Assembly (NCBI GenBank): GCA_028280915.1
Contig: JANQKX010000198.1
Location: forward strand, 1 to 6,249
DNA: 6,249 nucleotides
DNA from: Kiloniellaceae bacterium
GTDB lineage: Bacteria; Pseudomonadota; Alphaproteobacteria; Kiloniellales; Kiloniellaceae
Reading direction: 5' to 3'
The notes beneath the pieces were generated by a model. That model saw only the letters and a list, made by a program, of their open reading frames with translations, did not search any database and was not told the origin of the DNA. Below are positions 1-5,690 of the stretch, in pieces (within the stretch, counting starts at the first letter, position 1; each line of letters starts with the position of its first letter). The position numbers and the translations under genes are program-made.

Positions 1-180
1 GCCCCGACAAGCGACGATGGTCCAAGGGCCAGCGGCGATCATCTTGGTCAAGACCCCCGCCAAACTGAAGGCCAAGGCGGAGCCCAGCACCAGGCAAAGA
101 CCCATCAGATGGGCCTCGCCCCGGGGCGAGCCGCGCGCAGGGAAATGGCCGGTGACGGGGGATCGTTTTTCCTGTTCCAT
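1..180 (-). CDS. DMT (EamA-type) transporter, N-terminal part, runs off left edge
   Basis: Reading the minus strand from the ATG at 180-178 gives exactly 60 open codons to the window edge, so only the N-terminus is present. Residues 1-23 are a polar, basic leader (MEQEKRSPVTGHFPARG...). Residues 24-50 form a first membrane helix (MGLCLVLGSALAFSLAGVLTK), followed by AAGPWTIVACRG. The pattern of helix, lysine, then 'P-x-x-(I/L)-x-x-x-R-G' at the start of helix 2 is typical of the first EamA repeat in drug/metabolite transporters, which are ten-helix inner-membrane permeases exporting small metabolites. The substrate cannot be guessed from this fragment. Upstream of the start there is only a short AGG at about 8 nt. 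The gene is divergent from the large surface-protein gene and shares its intergenic region. An 18-bp palindrome lies 24 bp upstream of the start. The family call is fairly secure; the rest of the protein is outside the window. Confidence 0.8.
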   Translation of the reverse strand, partial: MEQEKRSPVTGHFPARGSPRGEAHLMGLCLVLGSALAFSLAGVLTKMIAAGPWTIVACRG

Positions 181-203
181 TGGCAAAACCTATCAAGGTC
201 CTG

Positions 204-221
204 CTGACCGCAAGCGGTCAG
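204..221. promoter_or_regulatory. 18-bp palindrome, operator or leader hairpin of the transporter gene
   Basis: CTGACCGCAAGCGGTCAG is a perfect inverted repeat with 8-bp arms and a 2-bp centre, 24 bp upstream of the transporter ATG. A TGACCG...CGGTCA dyad of this size is the usual shape of a TetR-type operator, and control of transporters by such regulators is common. As RNA it would form a 7-bp stem with a 4-nt loop. No regulator gene is visible in the window, so the operator reading is inference. Confidence 0.45.
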
Positions 222-391
222 GAATAGGCGCCCGCCACCGCCCGAGGGAATGACTTCGCGATGACTCGACGATGAATCCCCGGCGACCGGTCCGGTGGCA
301 AAAGTCAACCGAAATTTTGCCACTTATTGGAGATAAGTTTGTTGAATTCTTCTTTAGGACGAGCTAATCTAGCTTAACCATAAGAAGTACA

Positions 392-469
392 CTGAATAAA
401 AATAAACTAAAGATGTGCAGTTGGTAGTGCGATCTGCGCCGCTCGGCGTAGCCTCCCTGGGTTATTCAG
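392..469. repeat. Nested inverted repeats: CTGAATAA/TTATTCAG arms enclosing a GC-rich hairpin
   Basis: CTGAATAA at 392-399 pairs perfectly with TTATTCAG at 462-469. Between them, 434-451 forms a compact hairpin (CTGCGCCG / CGGCGTAG, one G-U pair, two central bases). If the large gene is transcribed from upstream of here, this would be a structured 5' leader ending about 54 nt before the ATG at 523. No T-run follows on the plus strand, so it is not a standard terminator. The function is unknown. Confidence 0.4.
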
Positions 470-518
470 CGCAACCTCGGTGTTACGTATTGTAGCCCCT
501 ATTACGCGTTGGAACTCC

Positions 519-524
519 TATAAT
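519..524 (+). promoter_or_regulatory. Perfect TATAAT overlapping the annotated start codon
   Basis: TATAAT at 519-524 is a consensus -10 box but overlaps the ATG at 523-525. If it is used, transcription would begin near 531 and the first usable in-frame ATG would be at 538 (residue 6), with a leader of only about 7 nt. No good -35 lies 16-18 bp upstream; TTGTAG at 490-495 is too far away. It may be a chance match. Confidence 0.3.
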
Positions 525-3500
525 GTGGGACCATGAGATGGGAAATACGAAACAGCGTCATAACGGTGGTCTTGGAGTAAATGGCCCCGGAAAAGATGGC
601 CTCGGAAAAGATGGGCCGGCCGGCATGAAATCGTGTCTAACCGGGAAACTGCGCTTAAATGGGAGATCGCGCCTAAACGGAAGGTCGCGCTTTAAGGGGC
701 CGTCCCGCTTGGCCCTGATCGCCCTGCTGGCCGCGACCATGGTGGCACCGAATTTGCCGGTCGAAGCCAAGAACCTCAAGGGAAGCCTCAAGGCGGACAG
801 GATCGTTGGCACGAAAAAGGCCGATACCCTCAGAGGCTATCGGGGTAACGACAGGCTGCTCGGCCGCGGCGGCAACGACCGCATTTACGCCGGCCACGGC
901 AGGGACTGGCTGGTCGGCGGCCGCGGCAACGATTTTCTCCATGGCGGCCGTGGCTATGACCAGGCGTTCTTCCGCGGCAAATTCAAAAACTATAAGATCA
1001 TCGGCAACCAACACAAAGCCACGGTCAGGGGCCCCGACGGCAAGGACACATTGCGGACCGTGGAAAGACTGGTGTTCGGCGACGGCACCAAGGTCAACAT
1101 GGTGAACCGCAATACGCCGCCGCAAGCCAAGAACGACAGAAAGACCGGCACGGTCAACCAGGAGCTCGTCATTCCCGTCGCCGACCTGTTGAAAAACGAT
1201 TGGGACTACGACGGCGACAGGCTCGAAATCACCGCGGTCGGCAAGGCCAGGAACGGCTCGGTGGTGCTGGCCGGCAACGAAGTGGTGTTCACCCCCGACG
1301 TGGGTTTCCAAGGGAACGCCCGCTTCCAGTACACCCTCTCCGACGGCAAGGGCAACAAAGACAAGGGCTTCTGCATCATCACCCTGGAGCCGGCCGAGGA
1401 CGATCAGAACCTGATCTACCTGGCCGCCGATTTCGATGACAATTCTGATGACGGCTTCTCTTATCAGGACGATCCTTTTCGTGGCACCAGCCAACCCGGC
1501 TACGCCAGCGGCCAACGCATCGCCTCGGGCGGGTTTGGCAACAGTGGCGCTCTGCGGATTGAGCTAGGCGGCCAAGACAACCTGGATATCACCAATATGT
1601 CCGGCAGCTGGGACTTTTTTTTCGAGCCCGAGGAGGACGGCCCGTCCTGGCTGAGCTTTCGCTATAAAATGACCCTGAGCGGCTTCCAGGACACAGCGCG
1701 CTATGTAGACCTCTTGGTAGGTAAAAACCAGGCTTTGCAGGGTAGCGGCGACAATGGCGAAGTGGTGCGCTTGCAGGCATCAGACGACCCAGATGAAAAA
1801 GAGGTCGCCACGGGCTGGCGGACGGCCACCGTCGACCTGGGCGACCTGAGCAAGTACGGTCAATGGTTGCGGCTCGGCGGCTTCCTCAACGGGAAAAAGG
1901 CCAGTGATCAAACGGCCGAAATCCTGATCGACCAGGTTCGCTTGCTGGTCCCGAATAGCGCCCCCATCGGCCCGGTGGTCGATTCCCACGATGACCCCAA
2001 CGAGATCGATGAGGACGCCGGCGTTTATCAGGACACTTATTACACCGGCCTCGTAGCGCGTGCCGTCGATCCCGACCCCAACAGCGGGGTGAGCTACACC
2101 TTCTTGAACGGCGCGCAGACCGACGCCAACAATCAGTTCCAAATCGATGCGGTGTCCGGTGAGGTCACCGTTGTCCCCGGCGCCAAGTTCGACAACATAA
2201 AAAATCCATCCCATGACGTGACGGTCATCGCTTCCTCGCGGGACGGCTCGCAAAGCCAAGGTACCTTTGAAATCAAAGTTAACAACGTGCCTTTCACCTT
2301 GCGCAAAGAGGACATGAACGGGAAAAACGGCGTCGCAATCAAGGGTTTGATACCGGGTGACCAAATCGGTACCACTGTATCAGGGATCGGGGACATTAAT
2401 GGCGACGGATTCGATGACATTGCTTTTGCCCCGAATGTTTATAGCCTCCATAAATACCTTTATGTTTTGCTGGGTTCGAAGGACGGTATAAACCCTGATA
2501 CAAAACTGGATGATCTAGGTCATCCTGACGGCTTTCGCATCGGCGAAATGGGCACAGGTGGCTTCTTCGAAAATGCATACCTGGGTGGCGGCAGTGACCT
2601 GAATGGTGACGGATTTGAAGATTTCATCTTCAGCGAAAATCCCTATGGCTATAAAGGTCCCAATCACGTCATCTTTGGCTCCGACAAACCCTTCCCAAAC
2701 GAATTTGATTTGACAACGATTGATGGCGAAAACGGCTTTCATTTCGGCAACTATCCGGACCCCGAGTTTGTCAGTGACATCGGCAATGGCATCGATGTCA
2801 CGATGGGCGGCGACATCAACGGGGACGGCCGGGGCGATACGCTGTTTGCGGTAGACGATGTTTATTTGATCCATGGCCAAGACGGAAATTTCGCCAGCGT
2901 CTTTGACCAAGCATCAATCAATGGATCCAATGGATCGCGCCTAACCTTCCCTCAATCGGGAATGAGCGTTGAAATCGTCCGTGACCTCAATGGCGACAAA
3001 CGCGATGACCTGATTTTTGCCAAAAGATCGATCTCCGCAAGCTTGGGTATTATCTTCGGCCAGCCGGGAGGTTTTGGCCCGTCTCTTGATACGACCGAAT
3101 TGGGCATGGATCAAAGGGTGGAATACGATGTGACGGAAGATGGCATCCTAACTGTCGGGTCCGCCCAGGCAGCGGGTGACATCAATGGTGACGGCATCAA
3201 TGATATGGTTGCGACACCAAATTATGTGTTTTTTGGCCGCGCCGATGGTTTTGGTGATGGTCTCACCAAGGATGATCTGGATGGCAAAAAGGGCTTTCGC
3301 TTCTCACCGGATGCATTTGAGGTGAGTGGCGCGGGTGATCTCAACGGTGACGGCTATGATGATCTCATTTTAGCAGACCCTCGGTTTAGTATACCGGACT
3401 TGAGGCGCAACCGGGACATCAGTCAGGCCGGTCAGGTCTTTGTTTTGTATGGCAAGAATAGAGGTTTTGGCGCCACGGTGGACCTGAATCAGATTGAACC

Positions 3501-4230
3501 GGGGGATGGCTTTCGCGTAGTCGGCGACGATACCCTTGATGGAGCTGGCCAATCTGTAAGCAGCGCTGGGGATATCAACGGGGATGGCTACGACGATTTG
3601 CTCGTGGGTGTCGCTGAGGGCGACGCAGACAGTTATCTTGGCTATGGCCACGTCATGATCATCTATGGCAAGGATACCGGCGCGGTGACCCATCAGGGGA
3701 CCGACGGGGACGACAAGCTCGTTGGGAACAGCAAGGCCAATATCCTGGTGGGCGGCCAGGGCAACGATGCCATCGAGGGCCGCCGGGGCGCCGATGTTTA
3801 TAAGGGCGGCGCCGGGGATGACCTCTTGCGGATCTGGGACCTGAAATTCCGCCGCCTGGAGGGCGACCGGGGCGAGGACTTTGTCACCTTCACGCAAAAG
3901 GATATGCACCTGGATCTGAGAAAACTGGGCAGCCAGGTGATCACCGGGATCGAGGGCTTCAAGCTCACCGGCAAGGGCGACAACAGCCTGACCCTGGGCA
4001 TCAACGATCTGCTGCAGCTCTCCGACCATAGCAATCGCCTTCGGGTGCACGGCAACCGGGGCGACGTGGTCAACCTGATCGGCGACTGGCGGGCCGACGG
4101 CACCACCTATATCGCGCCCCTCACCTACTACCGCTATGTGGTGGACGGGGTGGCCGCCGAGGTGCTGGTGGAAGACGACAATCTCACCGTCAACATCGAC
4201 CCGCTGGAGGAGTTCGTGGGCAATCCTTGA
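523..4230 (+). CDS. Large mosaic RTX / cadherin-like / FG-GAP beta-propeller surface or secreted protein
   Basis: The 1235-residue product looks extracellular and calcium-binding. Order seen: basic Gly/Lys/Arg/Asn-rich N-terminus (1-62); hydrophobic segment 63-75 with a possible signal-peptidase site after PVEA (82); RTX-type glycine/aspartate repeats 86-146, then 'VERLVFGDGT' (180-189), which often follows RTX blocks; a cadherin-like/tandem-95-type domain 197-288; a jelly-roll (LamG-like) domain about 297-476; a second cadherin-like domain 478-589; seven FG-GAP repeats 591-1052; further RTX repeats 1059-1103; and a C-terminal beta domain (about 1130-1225) of the kind that ends type I-secreted repeat proteins. 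It probably acts in adhesion or matrix binding. No catalytic domain is recognised. The start is uncertain: ATG 523 has GGA 9 nt upstream, ATG 538 has GGGA 7 nt upstream, and ATG 625 would trim the leader before the hydrophobic core. The TIGR03032 gene follows after 67 bp. Confidence 0.85.
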   Translation: MWDHEMGNTKQRHNGGLGVNGPGKDGLGKDGPAGMKSCLTGKLRLNGRSRLNGRSRFKGPSRLALIALLAATMVAPNLPVEAKNLKGSLKADRIVGTKKADTLRGYRGNDRLLGRGGNDRIYAGHGRDWLVGGRGNDFLHGGRGYDQAFFRGKFKNYKIIGNQHKATVRGPDGKDTLRTVERLVFGDGTKVNMVNRNTPPQAKNDRKTGTVNQELVIPVADLLKNDWDYDGDRLEITAVGKARNGSVVLAGNEVVFTPDVGFQGNARFQYTLSDGKGNKDKGFCIITLEPAEDDQNLIYLAADFDDNSDDGFSYQDDPFRGTSQPGYASGQRIASGGFGNSGALRIELGGQDNLDITNMSGSWDFFFEPEEDGPSWLSFRYKMTLSGFQDTARYVDLLVGKNQALQGSGDNGEVVRLQASDDPDEKEVATGWRTATVDLGDLSKYGQWLRLGGFLNGKKASDQTAEILIDQVRLLVPNSAPIGPVVDSHDDPNEIDEDAGVYQDTYYTGLVARAVDPDPNSGVSYTFLNGAQTDANNQFQIDAVSGEVTVVPGAKFDNIKNPSHDVTVIASSRDGSQSQGTFEIKVNNVPFTLRKEDMNGKNGVAIKGLIPGDQIGTTVSGIGDINGDGFDDIAFAPNVYSLHKYLYVLLGSKDGINPDTKLDDLGHPDGFRIGEMGTGGFFENAYLGGGSDLNGDGFEDFIFSENPYGYKGPNHVIFGSDKPFPNEFDLTTIDGENGFHFGNYPDPEFVSDIGNGIDVTMGGDINGDGRGDTLFAVDDVYLIHGQDGNFASVFDQASINGSNGSRLTFPQSGMSVEIVRDLNGDKRDDLIFAKRSISASLGIIFGQPGGFGPSLDTTELGMDQRVEYDVTEDGILTVGSAQAAGDINGDGINDMVATPNYVFFGRADGFGDGLTKDDLDGKKGFRFSPDAFEVSGAGDLNGDGYDDLILADPRFSIPDLRRNRDISQAGQVFVLYGKNRGFGATVDLNQIEPGDGFRVVGDDTLDGAGQSVSSAGDINGDGYDDLLVGVAEGDADSYLGYGHVMIIYGKDTGAVTHQGTDGDDKLVGNSKANILVGGQGNDAIEGRRGADVYKGGAGDDLLRIWDLKFRRLEGDRGEDFVTFTQKDMHLDLRKLGSQVITGIEGFKLTGKGDNSLTLGINDLLQLSDHSNRLRVHGNRGDVVNLIGDWRADGTTYIAPLTYYRYVVDGVAAEVLVEDDNLTVNIDPLEEFVGNP
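583..705 (+). repeat. Short in-frame tandem repeats in the 5' coding end
   Basis: Two families of short tandem repeat build the N-terminus. Two 15-nt units at 583-597 and 598-612 differ by one base and encode GPGKD and GLGKD. Three 18-nt units at 652-669, 670-687 and 688-705 encode RLNGRS, RLNGRS and RFKGPS. All units are multiples of three, so copy changes would keep the frame. They make a strongly basic stretch just before the hydrophobic segment. Confidence 0.7.
778..960 (+). repeat. N-terminal RTX (hemolysin-type calcium-binding) nonapeptide repeats
   Basis: Residues 86-146 carry successive nonamers of the GGxGxDxUx kind: GYRGNDRLL, GRGGNDRIY, AGHGRDWLV, GGRGNDFLH and GGRGYDQAF. In RTX proteins such blocks fold into a parallel beta-roll when calcium is bound outside the cell. 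Many positions that are usually plain Gly are Arg or Lys-flanked here, giving an unusually basic block. Confidence 0.75.
2293..3678 (+). repeat. Seven FG-GAP repeats forming a complete integrin-alpha-like beta-propeller
   Basis: Seven calcium loops of pattern DxNxDxxxD start at residues 624, 692, 764, 821, 886, 939 and 1017, spaced 68, 72, 57, 65, 53 and 78 residues apart. Each is preceded by a glycine-rich strand and most are followed by hydrophobic 'DDLIF/DDLLV'-type strands and a 'xxIFG / VLYGK' strand. Seven copies match the seven blades of integrin-alpha propellers. The fourth loop has Lys in place of the usual Gly (DLNGDKRDD), and the third has Gly at position 8 (DINGDGRGD). Positions 1, 3, 5 and 9 are kept in all seven, so all may bind calcium. 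Ligands are unknown. Confidence 0.85.
3694..3831 (+). repeat. C-terminal RTX repeats
   Basis: Residues 1059-1103 contain GTDGDDKLVGN, ANILVGGQGNDAIEG, RRGADVYKGG and AGDDLLRI, standard hemolysin-type nonamers. They precede a roughly 120-residue beta-rich tail with a 'GIEGFKLTGKGDNSLTL' motif and 'LLQLSD..NRLRVHGN.GD.V' strands, a layout seen at the ends of large type I-secreted repeat proteins. Confidence 0.75.
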
Positions 4231-4262
4231 TCCGGGCCGCCCGGAGCGTTGCGTGGGTTTTT
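4231..4262 (+). terminator. Weak terminator candidate after the large gene
   Basis: Right after the TGA, TCCGGGC-C-GCCCGGA (4231-4245) is a perfect inverted repeat, but the five-T run at 4258-4262 begins 12 nt later. That spacing is too long for a classic intrinsic terminator, so it may only attenuate transcription or stabilise the 3' end. Confidence 0.3.
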
Positions 4263-4288
4263 GTGCTGGTGAGACGTAGCGGTATGAT
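4261..4288 (+). promoter_or_regulatory. Candidate promoter of the TIGR03032 gene
   Basis: TTGTGC (4261-4266), a 16-bp spacer and TATGAT (4283-4288, 5 of 6 to consensus) would start transcription at about 4295, only a few bases before the ATG at 4298. This fits the lack of a Shine-Dalgarno sequence there and suggests a leaderless or nearly leaderless mRNA. The -35 is poor. Confidence 0.35.
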
Positions 4289-4297
4289 CCTTACGAA

Positions 4298-5413
4298 ATG
4301 ACCCAGCCGTCCGAAGACCAGGCGCAGGGCTCAAGGTCATCACCAGGAACCGCGCCGCCCGTCCGCTTTTCCCCCTCCCCCCGCTTCGCCGGCTGGCTGG
4401 CGGAGGAGCGGGTTAGCCTGGCCTTTACCACCTATCAGACGGGCAAGCTGTTTTTTATTGGCTTGGGCCCGGACGGCCGGCTGTCCGCCTTCGAGCGCAG
4501 TTTGGAACGGTGCGCCGGCCTGGCAGCGGGGGGGCAAAGCCTCTTTGTCGCCACGCTTTATCAGATTTGGCGTTTTGAGAACGCCCTTCGGCCAGGTCAA
4601 GAAAGCCAGGGCTACGACCGGCTCTATGTGCCTCAGATGAGCTCCGTCACCGGCGACGTGGACGCACATGACCTGGCGCTGGACGGCAAGGGCCAGCCGG
4701 TTTTTGTCAACACGGCGTGCAATTGCCTGGCCCGGCCCCGCGACACCCATTCCTTCCAGCCCATCTGGCGGCCGCCCTTTATCAGCGAGCTGACCGCCGA
4801 GGACCGTTGCCACCTGAACGGTCTGGCCATGCGGGACGGGGCGCCGGCCTATGTCACGGCGGTTTCCCAAAGCGATGTGGCCAGCGGCTGGCGGGAGCGG
4901 CGCCATGATGGCGGCTGCGTCATGGACGTGGCGGCGAACCAAGTGATCGCCGACGGCCTTTCCATGCCCCACTCGCCCCGCTGGCACGCCCTGCCCGGCG
5001 AGGCGGGCCGCTTGTGGCTGCACAATTCCGGCACCGGCGAATTTGGCTTCCTCACGCCCGGCCCCGATGGGCCGCCCGACGGCGACGGCCGCTTCGAGCC
5101 GGTCTGTTTCTGCCCCGGCTATCTGCGCGGCCTGGCCATGTTTGGCCCTTACGCGGTCATGGGCCTCTCCAAACCCCGCGACCGCGCCACCTTCGGCGGC
5201 CTGCCCCTGGACAAGGCCTTGGCGGATCGGGGAGCGGAGGCCCGTTGCGCCCTGCAGGTGGTGGACCTGCGCAGCGGCGATTGCCTGCATTGGCTGCGCA
5301 TGGAGGGCTTGGTGTCCGAGCTTTACGACGTGGCGGTCCTGCCCGGCGTGCGCCGTCCCATGGCCATCGGCTTCAAGGGCGACGAAATCCGCCGGGTGCT
5401 GACCTTGCCATGA
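4298..5413 (+). CDS. TIGR03032 / DUF4915 family protein, function unknown
   Basis: The 371-residue product matches my knowledge of the TIGR03032 family along its whole length. Landmarks are WLAEERVSLAFTTYQTGKLF (33-52), FERSLERCAGLA (66-77), LYQIWRFENAL (87-97), GYDRLYVPQ (105-113), TGDVDAHDLALD (118-129), PVFVNTACNCLA (134-145), RPPFISELTAEDRCHLNGLA (158-177), GLSMPHSPRWH (220-230), LHNSGTGEFG (241-250), FCPGYLRGLA (271-280), GLSKPRDRATFGGLPLD (289-305) and ELYDVAVLPGVRRPMAIGFK (341-360). Spaced strand motifs suggest a beta-propeller-like fold, which is inference. Cys and His residues in conserved blocks (C72, C141, C143, C171, H172, H225, C272) could bind metal or catalyse a reaction. There is no signal peptide or membrane segment, so it is probably cytoplasmic. 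No strong ribosome site precedes ATG 4298, but the first family block begins only at about residue 30, so the exact start is soft. Confidence 0.85.
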   Translation: MTQPSEDQAQGSRSSPGTAPPVRFSPSPRFAGWLAEERVSLAFTTYQTGKLFFIGLGPDGRLSAFERSLERCAGLAAGGQSLFVATLYQIWRFENALRPGQESQGYDRLYVPQMSSVTGDVDAHDLALDGKGQPVFVNTACNCLARPRDTHSFQPIWRPPFISELTAEDRCHLNGLAMRDGAPAYVTAVSQSDVASGWRERRHDGGCVMDVAANQVIADGLSMPHSPRWHALPGEAGRLWLHNSGTGEFGFLTPGPDGPPDGDGRFEPVCFCPGYLRGLAMFGPYAVMGLSKPRDRATFGGLPLDKALADRGAEARCALQVVDLRSGDCLHWLRMEGLVSELYDVAVLPGVRRPMAIGFKGDEIRRVLTLP

Positions 5414-5440
5414 GGCAGCACCGGAAGACGAGCGGATCAA

Positions 5441-5577
5441 GTGCTTGTTTTCATGATTGCCAAAACGCTGAAAGGCCCAGGGCTGTCAAGGGCGCCTGCA
5501 AGGCGCCGGCTCCGCCGGTCACGACCCTTGACAGCCCTGGGCCTTTCAGCAAGCCGCTCATCATGGAAACAAGGCAC
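5441..5577. repeat. 137-bp nested inverted repeat (possible MITE-like or RNA-structure element)
   Basis: Perfect 26-bp arms at 5467-5492 and 5525-5550 (left arm starts GCTGAAAGGCCC) are complementary without a mismatch. Between them the 32-nt centre, borrowing a few arm bases, can form two small hairpins: GGCGCC-TGCAA-GGCGCC (5491-5507) and CCGGC-TCC-GCCGG (5506-5518), which overlap by two bases. Outside the perfect arms, a symmetric 9/9-nt unpaired segment (5458-5466, 5551-5559) is followed by a second pairing block, 5441-5457 with 5560-5577, with one mismatch and one extra base. No T-run follows either arm. No target duplication is evident. It lies between two same-strand genes and holds no credible coding sequence. 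Confidence 0.8.
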
Positions 5578-5690
5578 GGCTCTCACCTGCCCAATAAACT
5601 GAGCCCACCGGCGGCCCAAACTTAGGGTCCGCGATGCGTGATGGAAAATTCCCCATTGGCCCCGCGTTCCCACTCAACTACATAGGGGCC

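Larger units (their letters stand above)
181..522. promoter_or_regulatory. Divergent intergenic control region between transporter and large surface-protein gene
   Basis: This 342-bp gap separates two divergent genes and I see no convincing coding sequence in it. From left to right it holds the palindrome at 204-221; a GC-rich part with the 8-bp palindrome GACCGGTC at 285-292; an AT-rich block (381-410 has only 6 G/C in 30) that could be an UP-type or bent segment; a 13-bp palindrome AGCTA-ATC-TAGCT at 362-374; and a hairpin at 434-451 enclosed by an 8-bp inverted repeat. One weak promoter candidate facing right is TTGAAT (342-347), 17 bp, TAATCT (365-370), overlapping the 362-374 palindrome. 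Its -10 matches only 3 of 6, so this is inference. Confidence 0.6.

Noticed and set aside
17..253. Plus-strand open frame of 78 codons at the left edge
   Set aside because: Antisense to the transporter N-terminus, with no motif.
303..308. TTGACT on the minus strand as a -35 box for the transporter
   Set aside because: The sequence 17 bp downstream is GC-rich with no -10-like hexamer.
105..323. Minus-strand open frame of 72 codons near the left edge
   Set aside because: It overlaps the transporter start in another frame, and the transporter frame has clear membrane-helix content.
673..1515. Minus-strand open frame of 280 codons opposite the large gene
   Set aside because: It is Val/Ala-rich and featureless, antisense to clear RTX and cadherin-like coding sequence.
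1780..2364. Minus-strand open frame of 194 codons
   Set aside because: Antisense to the second cadherin-like domain, with no motif and no start context.
3370..4050. Minus-strand open frame of 226 codons
   Set aside because: Antisense to FG-GAP and RTX repeats; its apparent regularity is the complement of those repeats.
4340..5440. Long minus-strand open frame of 366 codons opposite the TIGR03032 gene
   Set aside because: It is the complement of a recognised gene, with low-complexity Ala/Gly/Gln/His-rich content and no family motif. Such shadows are common in GC-rich DNA.
5441..5577. Palindrome as a classic intrinsic terminator
   Set aside because: No T-run follows the stem on either strand, and the arms are far longer and more complex than usual.
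5014..5625. Plus-strand open frame of 203 codons overlapping the end of the TIGR03032 gene
   Set aside because: Arg/Pro/Gly-rich out-of-frame shadow that runs into the palindrome.
5437..5673. Minus-strand open frame of 78 codons across the palindrome
   Set aside because: Its sequence is dictated by the inverted repeat: both strands encode the same 'RAVKG...DSPGPF' pieces. There is no evidence that it is translated.
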